Assembly: GCA_034927445.1 (NCBI GenBank) | Contig: JAYFPZ010000007.1 | Location: 62,001 to 126,000, forward strand | Direction: 5' to 3' | Length of the DNA stretch: 64,000 nt | Source of the DNA: PHAA01 sp034927445 | GTDB taxonomy: Bacteria; Bacillota; Syntrophomonadia; Syntrophomonadales; Syntrophomonadaceae | Shown here: in pieces, positions 43,489-53,149 of the stretch | How the letters are laid out: every line of letters starts with the position of its first letter | Numbering within the stretch: position 1 is the first letter of the stretch | Translations under genes and position numbers: made by a program | The notes under the pieces: model-generated | What the model was told of the DNA's origin: nothing | Database searches by the model: none | The model's input: the letters and a program-made list of their open reading frames with translations, nothing else

Positions 43489-44697
43489 ATGAGTTCAGAA
43501 AAATATCTATTTACTTCGGAATCAGTAACCGAGGGTCATCCTGATAAAATGGCCGATCAGATATCTGATGCGATCCTGGATGCAATTCTGGCCAAGGACA
43601 AGGAGGCCCGGGTGGCTGCCGAAACCCTGGTTACCACCGGTTTGGTGGTCGTGGCCGGCGAAATCAGCACCAACGCCTATGTTGAGATTCCCCGCATCGT
43701 ACGTGAAACCATTAATAAAATAGGATATACCCGGGCCAAATATGGTTTCGACGGAGACACCTGCTCGGTTATAACTTCAATTGACGAACAATCAGGCGAT
43801 ATAGCGCAAGGCGTCAACCAGTCCAGAGAAATACGGACTGACCTGTCTACCCCGGATGAACTTGATCTTATCGGTGCCGGCGATCAGGGATTGGTCTTTG
43901 GATATGCTACCAACGAAACTCCGGAATTTCTCCCTCTCCCTATTGTGCTGGCCCATCGTCTGACCAGGCGGCTGGCTGAACTAAGAAAAAGCGGGGCCCT
44001 GCCCTATCTAAGACCCGATGGTAAAAGCCAGGTTACAGTGGAATATGATAACGGCAAACCGCTGCGAGTCGATACAATCGTAATTTCAACCCAACATCAT
44101 CCTGATGTTGATCAAACTACAATTGAGCAGGATTTAATTGAACAGGTCGTCAAGTTGTCAATTCCTCATTACTGGCTGGACGATCAGACTAAATATTATA
44201 TTAATCCAACCGGCAGGTTTGTGATCGGGGGGCCGCAAGGCGACGTGGGGTTAACCGGTCGGAAGATAATTGTGGATACTTATGGGGGATTTGCCCGTCA
44301 CGGCGGCGGAGCTTTATCCGGCAAAGATCCGACCAAGGTTGATCGCTCCGGAGCCTATGCCGCCAGATATATAGCGAAAAACGTTGTTGCCGCAGGTCTG
44401 GCAGACCGGATAGAGATACAAATTGCATATGCGATTGGGGTTGCTCGTCCGGTATCGATATTAGTGGATACTTTTGGTACCGGAAGGATGGGCGACAACC
44501 AGCTAATCGCATTAATCAACCAATATTTTGATCTTCGTCCGGCTGCTATTATTAAGGAACTTGACTTAAAAACTCCTATTTATCAACAAACAGCTTCTTA
44601 TGGGCACTTTGGCCGCATGGATCTGGATCTGCCCTGGGAGAGAACCGACAAGGTCAATGAGTTAAGGCAGGCAACCGGTCTGCAAAAAGTCGGGTAG
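43489..44697 (+). CDS. metK: S-adenosylmethionine synthetase
   Basis: 402 residues. It begins YLFTSESVTEGHPDKMADQI (ATP-site His), with GAGDQGLVFGYATNE, GGPQGDVGLTGRKIIVDTYGG split around the active site, and GGGALSGKDPTKVDRSGAYA. It makes SAM from methionine and ATP. Its place directly after nifB/nifX is notable because NifB consumes SAM and supplies carbide from it, but it has its own promoter and is an essential housekeeping gene. Confidence 0.97.
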   Translation: MSSEKYLFTSESVTEGHPDKMADQISDAILDAILAKDKEARVAAETLVTTGLVVVAGEISTNAYVEIPRIVRETINKIGYTRAKYGFDGDTCSVITSIDEQSGDIAQGVNQSREIRTDLSTPDELDLIGAGDQGLVFGYATNETPEFLPLPIVLAHRLTRRLAELRKSGALPYLRPDGKSQVTVEYDNGKPLRVDTIVISTQHHPDVDQTTIEQDLIEQVVKLSIPHYWLDDQTKYYINPTGRFVIGGPQGDVGLTGRKIIVDTYGGFARHGGGALSGKDPTKVDRSGAYAARYIAKNVVAAGLADRIEIQIAYAIGVARPVSILVDTFGTGRMGDNQLIALINQYFDLRPAAIIKELDLKTPIYQQTASYGHFGRMDLDLPWERTDKVNELRQATGLQKVG

Positions 44698-44710
44698 AAA
44701 GGTGAAGATT

Positions 44711-44968
44711 ATGGCTATTCTTATCGTCGGTGCTGACCGGCTGGGTAATATCCCCCAAAAACTATATAACGAAGGAGCTCAAGAGATTATTCACTGGAAC
44801 GGCCGCAAGAAATCATATCAGAATAAAGCCATTCCCAAAAATGTCGATACCATAATTCTTTTATGCGATTTCTTGAATCATCGTTTGATGTATAACGTCA
44901 AACGCCAGGCTAAGGTTTTCAATATCCCTGTAATATTCAGCAAACGCAGTATTAATAATGTAAGCTAA
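44711..44968 (+). CDS. DUF2325 domain protein
   Basis: About 85 residues, starting MAILIVGADRLGNIPQKLYN. The pattern GxDxxGxxxxxL, HWNGRKKSYQNKAIPKNVD and the TIILLCDFLNHRLMYNVKRQ segment match DUF2325 proteins, uncharacterised single-domain Rossmann-like proteins that often sit near metal or redox genes. ATG 44711 has AAAGGTG upstream, 13 bp after metK. Confidence 0.8.
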   Translation: MAILIVGADRLGNIPQKLYNEGAQEIIHWNGRKKSYQNKAIPKNVDTIILLCDFLNHRLMYNVKRQAKVFNIPVIFSKRSINNVS

Positions 44969-45008
44969 CTTATTACCTGTTTTTCCTTTTCATTTTCTCC
45001 TTATTGTG

Positions 45009-45055
45009 AGGCCAATAACCTTTGCTGACATCAAGGTTACTGGCCTTCTTTTTTA
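45009..45055 (+). terminator. Terminator after metK-DUF2325
   Basis: AGGCCAATAACCTT pairs with AAGGTTACTGGCCT, followed by TCTTTTTT. Confidence 0.88.
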
Positions 45056-45075
45056 TCGCTGAAATTACTTGATTA

Positions 45076-45162
45076 CACTGCAAAAAGCCTTGTTCTCATA
45101 CTCCTGGAGGAGACTAAAGTCTCCTCTACGTCATAAAACATATAAATATACTTTTTGCAGTG
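45076..45162. repeat. 87-bp palindromic element with terminal inverted repeats
   Basis: CACTGCAAAAAG (45076-45087) is exactly complementary to CTTTTTGCAGTG (45151-45162). An inner palindrome GGAGGAGACT/AGTCTCCTC lies in the middle. There is no coding capacity and the organisation is MITE-like. The element at 57424-57586 has a different terminal repeat but a similar CTGAAAAAGT/ACTTTTTCAG style. Confidence 0.65.
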
Positions 45163-45342
45163 GAATCTTACTTATAAATTAAAACAATCTTGTCCACCTG
45201 GTAAATCTAACTCCAGGCTGGTCAGCCGCGCGGTATAAATTTTTATATACTGTTGTGGTTGACACCCCAGCGGAATAGACCTATTATTTAATTTATATTA
45301 ATCCCATAAGATTACTAGCAATAAAATCATGGAGGTATAACC

Positions 45343-46032
45343 GTGGATTCTCATAATATAACATTTGACATTTCAGATGAAGCAAAGAAACTTGGACTTA
45401 AGGTTGCCTGTTTTATTATGGAAGGGGTTGAAAATAAAGAACACCAACCCGACTTTGATTTATATCTGGAACAGGAAACTACCCGGATACTCCAGAATCT
45501 GTCCCGCGAAAATCTCAAGAGTGATCCGGTACTGCTGGGTTTTCGCCTGCTGCATGAACGGATCGGGTGCTCCAACCGTAAAAATATCGCGGCTTCAGAG
45601 AACCTTTTAAAATTCCTTTTAAAAACCGGTCATTTACCCCGGGTCAATTTACTGGTTGACATTTATAATCTGGTATCGATAAAGAGCCGCCTGGCATTGG
45701 GGGCTCACGATACCAAATATATCGGTGGCAATGTACACCTTAAAATAACCACCGGGCAGGAAGGTTTTTGGCCTATTGGCAACCCGGAGCCCGATTCAGT
45801 TAAATCCGGCGAATATGCTTATATTGATGACGATAATGATATTATTTGCCGGCTTGAGGTGCGCCAAGTGGAAAAAACCAAAGTAACGCTGGATACCAAG
45901 GATTGTTTTTATATCGTCCAGGGAAACCCGGGGACCAGTCCCGAGGCGCTAAAATATGCCACTGAAGACCTCATTGATTTAACCCAGCGGTTCTGTGGAG
46001 GACAGGAGCATATTCTTTATAAACCCTGGTAA
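45343..46032 (+). CDS. B3/B4 domain protein (PheT-like tRNA-binding domain)
   Basis: 229 residues. The B3/4 fold is indicated by GFRLLHERIGCSNRKNIAAS, VNLLVDIYNLVSIKSRLALG and the aminoacyl editing-like segment EYAYIDDDNDIICRLEVRQ. Stand-alone copies resemble the editing domain of phenylalanyl-tRNA synthetase beta chain and are thought to deacylate or bind tRNA. GTG 45343 follows GGAGG. No clear operon partner. Confidence 0.82.
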   Translation: MDSHNITFDISDEAKKLGLKVACFIMEGVENKEHQPDFDLYLEQETTRILQNLSRENLKSDPVLLGFRLLHERIGCSNRKNIAASENLLKFLLKTGHLPRVNLLVDIYNLVSIKSRLALGAHDTKYIGGNVHLKITTGQEGFWPIGNPEPDSVKSGEYAYIDDDNDIICRLEVRQVEKTKVTLDTKDCFYIVQGNPGTSPEALKYATEDLIDLTQRFCGGQEHILYKPW

Positions 46033-46153
46033 TTTCTCAATGCAATTATCATCAGGCACGGCAGATAAAATTCCTGCCGGCAACCTGGTTAAGCAGCGGT
46101 TGGGGATGATCCTCAACCCCGGGGCCGAATCATTAAACCCTGCTTATAGTTTG

Positions 46154-48535
46154 TTATTCGGCCTGGTGTCTGACCCGCAGCAGGCGCATACCATTCAAGG
46201 TTACCAATAGCGAGCTGCCCATATCCCCTGCTACCGCCAGCCAAAGAGTCAGCCATCCGGGAATGACCAGCAGCAGGATCAGCCCCTTGATGATCAGGGC
46301 GAAAGCGATATTTTGTTTGATAATTCCCAGCGTCTTGCGGCTCAGTTTGATCGTATAGGAAAGTTTGGTCAGATCGTCTGCCATCAGAGCAATGTCTGCC
46401 GTTTCCAGGGCTGCATCGGTTCCCGCCGCCCCCATGGCAATACCAACAGTGGAAGTGGCCAAAGCCGGAGCGTCATTAACCCCATCCCCCACCATGGCTA
46501 CTTTTTGATACTGGGCCAGGAGGTCTTGCATGGTGTTGACTTTATCCTCCGGCAGTAGATCGGCCCGGAACTCATCAATTCCTGCCCGGGCCGCAATAGC
46601 CTGGGCGGTAAAATGATTATCCCCGGTCAGCATGACCGTTTTTTTAATGCCGGCCTTTTTAAGTCTGGCCACCGCCAGTCTGCTATTTTCCCTTAAAACA
46701 TCCGCCACTGCGATCAGACCCAGTATCTTCTCCCCGTCGCCTACTATCATTACGGTTTTGCCTTCATTCTGCGAAGCAGTAATCTTACTTTCAACCTGGT
46801 CCAGACTAAAGCCGTCATCCAGGAAGAACCTGGCATTGCCAATCCGGTAGGACTTGCCATCTAATGTACCCATAGCCCCCCTGCCGGGGATAGCTTCAAA
46901 GTTGACTATCGGCGGGATCGTAATCCCTTTACTCCTGGCATGGTTGAGAATCGCCTCCCCCAGAGGGTGTTCGGAACGAGATTCAATCGCCGCGGCAACC
47001 GCCACCATCTCTTCGGCCGAATAGCCATTTACCGGAATAACTTCGGTTACCTGCGGTTTGCCGATGGTGAGGGTCCCGGTTTTATCAAAAGCAACTACGG
47101 AAAGCGCCCCGGCTTCTTCCAGGTAAGCCCCGCCTTTGATCAAAACCCCGCTTTTGGCAGCGCTTCCAATCGCTGCCACAATAGAAACCGGGGTTGAAAT
47201 GACCAGGGCGCAGGGACAGGCCACCAAGAGCAAAGCCATAGCTTCATAAAACCATTTGCTAAAAGGCTGATTAAAAACAAGGGTTGGTACGGCAGTCACC
47301 AGGGCGGCCAATATTATTACCGCCGGGGTATAATAGCGGGCGAAGCGGTCTATGAATTGCTGGGATGGAGCCCGTTGGCCCTGGGCCTCTTCGACCATTT
47401 CAATTATGCGCGATATGGTATTGTCTTTAGCCAAGCGGTCAACATAAACCTCTAATGATCCCCGCTCATTGATGGTTCCGGCGTAGACCTCATCACCTGT
47501 GTTTTTTTCCACCGGTATGGATTCACCCGTGATAGACGCCTGGTTTACGGAGGAATACCCTGCTGCCACCTTTCCATCCATGGCGATTCTCTCCCCCGGA
47601 CGAACGATGATGATGTCGCCTATCTTGATTTCCTCTACCGGCAGGGTCAGCTCGGAACCATTGCGTTTAACCAGGGCTTCATTGGGGGTAAGATCCATCA
47701 AAGCCTTAATTGAGTTCCTGGTTTTATCCAGGGTATATCCTTGCAGGGCATTCCCCAGGGAGAATAAAAACACAACCGTTGCGGCTTCCTCGAATTGCCC
47801 GATAAACGCCGCGCCGATTACAGCGATCGCCATCAGGATATTCATATCCAGTTCATGCGCGTTGATAAGCATGGACAGGCCATTTTTGGCGGGCAAAAAA
47901 CCTCCCAGCACTATGCCCGCGGCAAACAGAGTATGGGTAATATTGACAGACACGCCCATATTTTCAGCAATCACGCCGATGATCAGAATAAACATGGATA
48001 TCAGCGTGGGCATGACATATTGATTGCTCTTCCAGAAAGGAACTTGCTCCCGTTCCCTCCGGCTGCCTTCCTCAACCTTGCCGGAATATCCCATCTTTTG
48101 GATGGTGGTTAGTATGTCATCGGTTACCCCCTGGTGCGTCACCGTCATTTTCGAGGCGCCGAAATTAACCCGGGCTGACTCCACCCCGGGGACTCTGGAG
48201 ATTCTTTTTTCCAATTTCGCTGCGCAATCCGCACAATCCATGCCCCCAATGGCAAAGGAGGTGGTCTTATCTGCATCCGGTCGGCCAACCGCAAAATTTT
48301 CATACGCATCATATCCCAGCGCTTTCACCTTGTCTACAATCTGTTCGGGTCCCGTCAGCATCCCGTCAAAATCTACCGCCAACCGTCCGGTCGGGAAAGC
48401 AATGTCGGCGGAAACCACACCGGGCATCAGGGTAATCGCCTTTTTAACCTTGGCGGCACAGTCCGGGCAGTCCATACCTTTTACCTGAAAGGTACTCGAA
48501 TTGTTTAAGTCCTGGATTTTAATCATTTCACCCAT
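46154..48535 (-). CDS. cadA: Heavy-metal P1B-type ATPase (Cd/Zn/Pb type)
   Basis: 793 residues. Two N-terminal HMA domains (VKGMDCPDCAAKVKKAI and IGGMDCADCAAKLEKRI), CPC in VACPCALVISTPVS, DKTGTLTIGKPQV, TGDNHFTAQAIA and MVGDGVNDAPALATSTVG. The CPCALV motif plus a divalent-type C-terminal helix region assign it to the Zn/Cd/Pb group, not copper. It lies 40 bp downstream of a CadC/SmtB-type regulator, the classic cad pairing. Metal preference is inferred. Confidence 0.92.
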   Translation of the reverse strand: MGEMIKIQDLNNSSTFQVKGMDCPDCAAKVKKAITLMPGVVSADIAFPTGRLAVDFDGMLTGPEQIVDKVKALGYDAYENFAVGRPDADKTTSFAIGGMDCADCAAKLEKRISRVPGVESARVNFGASKMTVTHQGVTDDILTTIQKMGYSGKVEEGSRREREQVPFWKSNQYVMPTLISMFILIIGVIAENMGVSVNITHTLFAAGIVLGGFLPAKNGLSMLINAHELDMNILMAIAVIGAAFIGQFEEAATVVFLFSLGNALQGYTLDKTRNSIKALMDLTPNEALVKRNGSELTLPVEEIKIGDIIIVRPGERIAMDGKVAAGYSSVNQASITGESIPVEKNTGDEVYAGTINERGSLEVYVDRLAKDNTISRIIEMVEEAQGQRAPSQQFIDRFARYYTPAVIILAALVTAVPTLVFNQPFSKWFYEAMALLLVACPCALVISTPVSIVAAIGSAAKSGVLIKGGAYLEEAGALSVVAFDKTGTLTIGKPQVTEVIPVNGYSAEEMVAVAAAIESRSEHPLGEAILNHARSKGITIPPIVNFEAIPGRGAMGTLDGKSYRIGNARFFLDDGFSLDQVESKITASQNEGKTVMIVGDGEKILGLIAVADVLRENSRLAVARLKKAGIKKTVMLTGDNHFTAQAIAARAGIDEFRADLLPEDKVNTMQDLLAQYQKVAMVGDGVNDAPALATSTVGIAMGAAGTDAALETADIALMADDLTKLSYTIKLSRKTLGIIKQNIAFALIIKGLILLLVIPGWLTLWLAVAGDMGSSLLVTLNGMRLLRVRHQAE

Positions 48536-48575
48536 AACTGTAATCTCCTTTTTATCTCCATTTCAGGGAGTACTG

Positions 48576-48968
48576 TCATATAAGGTCAAGAAACTGGGAG
48601 GCCCAGTCCTCAGAATGGCTGACATGCTCCAAGCCCTGTCGGAACAGGGTTGTAACGTGATCATCCGCCAGCGAATAATACAATACCTTGCCGTCGCGAC
48701 GGTTCTTCACGAGCTTTTGAGTTCTGAGTATCCTCAACTGGTGAGATACGGCGGAATCGGAAGCCCCGATGACCGCTGCCAGGTCACAGACACATAGCTC
48801 CCGGGTCATTAGTGCAAAAAGCATCTTAATCCGGGTAGGATCAGCCAGAGTCTTAAATATATCAGCCAGAGATTTGGCTTCCTCATCGCCCAGCATACGT
48901 TCGCGAACCTCGGTAACGGCCTCTTCATGAATACAGGTGGTATCGCAGCGATCGAAATAAGCTACCAT
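48576..48968 (-). CDS. cadC: ArsR/SmtB-family metal-responsive repressor (CadC-like)
   Basis: About 130 residues. The winged helix has ELCVCDLAAVIGASDSAVSH followed by QLRILRTQKLVKNRRDGKVL. Cysteines near the N-terminus (DRCDTTC) and in CVCD are as in CadC, which senses Cd/Pb/Zn through such residues. ATG 48968 has GGAGATG upstream. It should repress itself and the downstream P-type ATPase until metal binds. Confidence 0.88.
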   Translation of the reverse strand: MVAYFDRCDTTCIHEEAVTEVRERMLGDEEAKSLADIFKTLADPTRIKMLFALMTRELCVCDLAAVIGASDSAVSHQLRILRTQKLVKNRRDGKVLYYSLADDHVTTLFRQGLEHVSHSEDWASQFLDLI

Positions 48969-48986
48969 TAAACACATCTCCAAACA

Positions 48987-49004
48987 TATGATCATTTGTT
49001 CATA
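48987..49004. promoter_or_regulatory. Candidate CadC/SmtB operator
   Basis: TATGATCATTTGTTCATA is an imperfect palindrome (7 of 9 positions per arm) just upstream of the repressor gene. It resembles ArsR/SmtB 12-2-12 operators. The promoter overlaps it in AT-rich sequence. Confidence 0.55.
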
Positions 49005-49542
49005 CGTTTATTATATTTATTACTCTGTATTTGTCAAGAACAAAACCAATAACGATTGCAAGTGTTCCCCAAGTACTAAACCCAGGTTTTTCTGGTTTAC
49101 TTAACTTACAATTAATAAGGCGGAATACTACCTACAAGCCTGTTAACATTAATTACAGCCGGGTATATACGCCCGGCTGCAAGCAAAGTATGAAAAAATT
49201 GTTTCGCTCCCGCCCCGGTTATAATATTTAAATAGGGAAAGCCTCCGGGCGCGGCAAGATTGTTGCAGACATCTGCATTGCCCAGCTTGCATCGTTGATT
49301 TGATGAGATAAGGTTGAAATATCAGAAAAAGCGGTGGTTCTTGAGGATGCGAGATACCTCCAATAAGGATAGTGAATACTTGGAAGCCTTGCAAAGGGAA
49401 GTATATTATGATGTAGCATTCATGAGGCGGCCGCTACGCTGCGGAGGCTTTTAACCCAGGGGCCTGCTGGCAGCGCAGTTCAAATCCTGCCTGGACTTGC
49501 CGCACTCGCTCCGGTTGCGCATCTGTCCGCTGCTTACTTCTT
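49005..49542. other. 538-bp intergenic region
   Basis: A perfect CAGCCGGG/CCCGGCTG hairpin lies at 49156-49179 without a T-run. A ~50-codon plus-strand frame ending in MRRPLRCGGF (stop near 49453) has no start signal or recognised motif. I see no supported gene. Confidence 0.5.
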
Positions 49543-50556
49543 TTAGGCGGATTGGATAGCTCCTCCGCAGCTCGAACCGGCTCCCGCCGTACAGGCATAG
49601 CAGTGATTGCCCAGGACAATTTCCCGCTCCTTAAGTGCTTCCAGGCTGAAATCACTAATATGGCCGCAGGTGCAATTCAAACCCAGCATCTGATTAAAAT
49701 CGCAATCATAGATTTGGCCATCCCATCCCACCGAAATCTGGTCGCGACACATTAGACTGCCGACCGTTAAGTCATTGAAACTACCGGCCAAACGCTGCAT
49801 ATACCTCTGCAGATTTCCCGAGTTATTTAAAAAAACCAAAAACCTTCCCACCGGGACATTCGTCAAGGCATACACTTCGTTAAAACTAATTCCGTATTGC
49901 TTCAGGACTCTGTGATAATCAACTTCCAGGGCCTTTTGGGAGGGGGGCAGGAAAGCCCCGCCGGGATTATAGACCAGGTTAAGCTTTAAGCGTCCGTTCG
50001 TACATCCATATCCAAGTTCATTCAATCTGGCCAAGATGGCGATGGAGCTTTTAAATACTCCCGTTCCCCGCTGCCGGTCGGTATCTTTTTCAGTGTAGTA
50101 GGGCAGCGAGGCTGACAGTTCCACATTATGCCCGGCATAGTATTCAGGCATATTTTCATGTTCGGGCAGTGCCAAAGCCGTCAGATTGGTTCTAACCATG
50201 ATATGGCAGCCGGTTTGGCCCGCTTCCTCGATAAACCATGCCAAATTCGGGTTTAGTTCCGGGGCTCCGCCGGTAATATCCAGAATAGGTATGGTGTTTT
50301 CCCTGATAATCTCAATGCACCGGGACATGGTCTCCCGGCTCATAGATTCGGTCCGGTGCGGTCCGGCTTCAACATGACAGTGCTTGCACATAAGATTGCA
50401 AACCTTGCCCACGTTGACCTGCAAGGTATTAATGGTACCTTTGTTCCTTAAAGGATAACTACTTGTACCCTTGATCCGGTCCACAAATGGCGTAATGCCA
50501 GGTACATTATTCAAGTCTTGGTTCTGAGCAACGGAGTCATTTTTGTATTGGTCCAT
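49543..50556 (-). CDS. arsS: ArsS-type radical SAM protein (arsenosugar/selenosugar-like biosynthesis)
   Basis: 337 residues. SAM cluster CxxxCxxC in KVCNLMCKHCHVEAGPHR, then DITGGAPELN, MVRTNLTAL, and the family C-terminus GNHCYACTAGAGSSCGGAI. ArsS proteins attach a SAM-derived ribosyl group to methylated arsenic; many are selenoproteins, but here the C-terminal motif is all Cys. Downstream and upstream genes (AhpD-like, TVP38, two glycosyltransferases) match the usual ArsS neighbourhood. No arsM is in the window. Confidence 0.87.
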   Translation of the reverse strand: MDQYKNDSVAQNQDLNNVPGITPFVDRIKGTSSYPLRNKGTINTLQVNVGKVCNLMCKHCHVEAGPHRTESMSRETMSRCIEIIRENTIPILDITGGAPELNPNLAWFIEEAGQTGCHIMVRTNLTALALPEHENMPEYYAGHNVELSASLPYYTEKDTDRQRGTGVFKSSIAILARLNELGYGCTNGRLKLNLVYNPGGAFLPPSQKALEVDYHRVLKQYGISFNEVYALTNVPVGRFLVFLNNSGNLQRYMQRLAGSFNDLTVGSLMCRDQISVGWDGQIYDCDFNQMLGLNCTCGHISDFSLEALKEREIVLGNHCYACTAGAGSSCGGAIQSA

Positions 50557-50563
50557 ATTTTCT

Positions 50564-50896
50564 CTATATCCCTAATTTTTTGACTATATTTTTCATCTGC
50601 ACGCCATGCACCAACGAGGCCCCCGCACGGATTGCCGCCGCCACATGAATGGCTTCAGTCATCTGAGCCGGGTTGGAGCCTTTCTCCAAAGCTGATTCCG
50701 TATAAGATTCTATACAATAAGGGCATTGTACAACATGCGCTACAGCCAGGCCGATAAGAGCCTTTTCACGGGCACTCAGAGCACCTTCTTCAAAAACCGT
50801 ACCGTAATATGCCATAAATAGATCCCATAATTTTGGGGCTTCTTCCCCCATCGTTGAAAATTTGGCCAGATCCTCGGGATTGTAATAAGTATTCAT
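50564..50896 (-). CDS. AhpD-like carboxymuconolactone decarboxylase-family protein, ArsS-associated
   Basis: 110 residues. The redox CxxC is in VVQCPYCIESYTESA, followed by the His of the AhpD site in EAIHVAAAIRAGASLVHG. It belongs to the arsenosugar-cluster peroxidase-like AhpD subgroup, encoded 7 bp upstream of arsS. Likely a thiol-disulfide or peroxidase helper; the reaction is unproven. Confidence 0.83.
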   Translation of the reverse strand: MNTYYNPEDLAKFSTMGEEAPKLWDLFMAYYGTVFEEGALSAREKALIGLAVAHVVQCPYCIESYTESALEKGSNPAQMTEAIHVAAAIRAGASLVHGVQMKNIVKKLGI

Positions 50897-50953
50897 AGGT
50901 TCATATCCTTTCGTTATTATTTTAGTATTCTTGTCTTAGGGTTGTTTGATGTC

Positions 50954-51670
50954 CTATTCCGCCTCCTTCGCTGTATTATCTGATTGGACCCTATCCTGCC
51001 ATATCTGCTTGCCCAGGTATATAAGTACGGTTAAGGAGAATAGCATAAGCAGGCCGAATACCACGGTCCGCACACTGCCGACCAGCATGTCGCCGACATA
51101 AGAATAGACCAAAGTGGCAGGCAATTGCCCGATTCCGGTAGCCCAGAAAAACTCCCAAAATCCCATGGCCGTAAGTCCGGCGGCATAACTTACAATATCA
51201 AAAGAAACGAAAGGCAGCAGACGCGCTATCAGAACCGCCCACTTCCCGTATCGTTCAAAAAACACGTCAACTTCCTTTAAAGCTCTGCGGGTGGTTATTT
51301 TTTCGACCACTCCGCGGCCATATAAGCGGGCAATGGCATAGCATACCACTGCTCCCACCATGGCACTGCTCCAGGATAGGGCTGCACCCTTAACCCAGCC
51401 AAAAAGTCCGGCATTGGCAAAGGTTATAACAAAAGCGGGCAGCGGAGCCGCAACCGATTGAAATACCATCAAGCAAAACGACACGACCGGAGCCCAAATT
51501 CCGAATGATAATATGTAATCCCGGGCGGCATCAACATTAACCCTGGAAAGAACCGCTGTGGCATGGTTAACAGCCATTCGCACCGACGGCAGCAGCCAAT
51601 ACAGGGCCACCGGCACCAGGATTATCACCAGTTTAAACCACCATGAATTCCAAATCTTTTTCGTATTCAA
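50954..51670 (-). CDS. TVP38/TMEM64 family membrane protein
   Basis: 238 residues with five or six hydrophobic segments. The VTT (SNARE-associated) core appears in FANAGLFGWVKGAALSWSSAMV, YGKWAVLIARLLPFVSFDIVSYAAGLT and the following GxGQLPATLVYSYVG. The fold relates to DedA lipid scramblases. It is commonly present in ArsS clusters, where it may move lipid-linked intermediates. Confidence 0.82.
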   Translation of the reverse strand: MNTKKIWNSWWFKLVIILVPVALYWLLPSVRMAVNHATAVLSRVNVDAARDYILSFGIWAPVVSFCLMVFQSVAAPLPAFVITFANAGLFGWVKGAALSWSSAMVGAVVCYAIARLYGRGVVEKITTRRALKEVDVFFERYGKWAVLIARLLPFVSFDIVSYAAGLTAMGFWEFFWATGIGQLPATLVYSYVGDMLVGSVRTVVFGLLMLFSLTVLIYLGKQIWQDRVQSDNTAKEAE

Positions 51671-51740
51671 CCAATCGTCACCTCTCCTGTTTTATTTTCA
51701 CTCAAGCTATAAGCCTTACCTCACTCCTCTAACTGAGCTA

Positions 51741-52448
51741 TTACCGTTGCCGGTACTTCTCCATAACTTCCTGGGCTATCCGGCAAGATTCAAGCTTTTG
51801 CAGATCAGGGTGGCTCTGGCCGCGCCGGCAGTAATCCTGCAAATCTTCCCAGGTATCGATGTCACGCCCCGTCATCAAGAGTTTATAGCTCAGCCCGTTC
51901 TTTTTTATCCTATCCAGCGTATTTGCCAAAACCTCGCTGCTTCCCCATAGCATGTCATCAAACAGGAATGCATAAGCCTGTTTGATTCCCAGCAAATAGT
52001 AGCCGCCATCCTCAGCCGGTCCCAGCACTACATCATTCGACTCCAGATTAGCCAAAGCTTCAGCTAAAATCCGGGCAGACAGGTAAGGCAGATCGCTCCC
52101 TAAAAATAAAACCGCTTCCCGCTCACCTAAAACCTCCCGGGCGGCTTGATCCATCCGCTCCCCCAGATCCCTGCCCTGCTGGGTTCGCATAGCAATATGC
52201 GCGTAAATATCAGCATCAAATCCCCACCATTTATTATCAGGCCAATCCGAAAGCCTGTCTTCCTTCCGATCAGGGGCCAAATAGTAAAGATAGGCCGGCC
52301 ATCCCGTCGTAATCACGGTCTGGGTCAGGTCACGCAAGCAGGAACGCTGGAAATCAGCACACTCCTCAGGCGTCAACCATGGAATCAGCCGGGTCTTCGT
52401 ATATCCGGGCAATGGTACTTTACTCATAACCACGATTGCAATATCCAC
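51741..52448 (-). CDS. DUF2064/TIGR04282-type glycosyltransferase
   Basis: 235 residues. Start VVMSKVPLPGYTKTRL, then VLFLGSDLPYLSARILAEAL and VLGPAEDGGYYLLGIKQA are hallmarks of the GT-A-like DUF2064 family placed in arsenosugar clusters. It begins with GTG at 52448 after a GGGGG site, 17 bp after the next glycosyltransferase. The sugar donor is unknown. Confidence 0.85.
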   Translation of the reverse strand: MDIAIVVMSKVPLPGYTKTRLIPWLTPEECADFQRSCLRDLTQTVITTGWPAYLYYLAPDRKEDRLSDWPDNKWWGFDADIYAHIAMRTQQGRDLGERMDQAAREVLGEREAVLFLGSDLPYLSARILAEALANLESNDVVLGPAEDGGYYLLGIKQAYAFLFDDMLWGSSEVLANTLDRIKKNGLSYKLLMTGRDIDTWEDLQDYCRRGQSHPDLQKLESCRIAQEVMEKYRQR

Positions 52449-52465
52449 ATTAACCCCCTGAAGAT

Positions 52466-53149
52466 CTAACCGTACATTTTGCTGAGCCGCTCCGGACTGA
52501 CCCCCATGAAATAGAGCAATTTAATCAACTGCATTTTGAAGAGCATTCTCCACCGTCCGCCTTGCTGGAAACGTCGTGAACTGGTAACCACCTTGGCGGA
52601 CAAAACCAAGGCTTTCTGCCGTTTCCGGGCTTGATGAGAAAAAGCTATATCTTCAAGAAATTTCGTCTCCGGGAACATAGCGGTTTCGTAAAAAAATTCC
52701 TTTTGGCAAAAAATCGCCTGATCCCCATAACAACTGCTTAAATAACGTGCGCGCCAATTGGACATAAACGCCAGCCATCTGAAGAAATACGCCGGATCAT
52801 CGAAGCTCAGACGAGCACATCCCCACCTGTTGCCCTGCCTTACAGCCTCAATGACCTGGGGAACCAGCCCGGCTGTTATCCGGGTATCTGCATGTAAGAA
52901 GAGCAGAATATCGGAAGCGGCGGCCTGCGCCCCCAGGTTCATCTGTTTTCCCCGTCCGGCGGCTCCCGAACATATCTGTACCGGATAAGCCGCGCAAATT
53001 TGTCTTGTGCGGTCGGTACTTCCCCCATCGCATACGATAATTTCGATTTCTGCATAAGCCTGTAACTCCTCCAGAAGTATGCCAATGTGGTCGGCTTCGT
53101 TTAGAACAGGTATTATAACCGATACTGCCGGATCCGGGTTAATTATCAA
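52466..53149 (-). CDS. Family 2 glycosyltransferase, TIGR04283 type
   Basis: 227 residues, GT2 fold: VSVIIPVLNEADHIGILLEEL, the DxD-type CDGGSTDRTRQIC, GRGKQMNLGAQAA and LFLHADTRI. This subgroup pairs with the DUF2064 protein beside it. The start appears to be TTG at 53149, overlapping the C-terminal codons of the upstream gene by 11 bp, with GGGAGGGG close by. Confidence 0.85.
   Translation of the reverse strand: MIINPDPAVSVIIPVLNEADHIGILLEELQAYAEIEIIVCDGGSTDRTRQICAAYPVQICSGAAGRGKQMNLGAQAAASDILLFLHADTRITAGLVPQVIEAVRQGNRWGCARLSFDDPAYFFRWLAFMSNWRARYLSSCYGDQAIFCQKEFFYETAMFPETKFLEDIAFSHQARKRQKALVLSAKVVTSSRRFQQGGRWRMLFKMQLIKLLYFMGVSPERLSKMYG

Noticed and set aside
45205..45230. Apparent extra leader hairpin (minus strand GACCAGCCTGGAG)
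   Set aside because: The CCAG/CTGG arms leave only a one-base loop, and there is no terminator or promoter in register.
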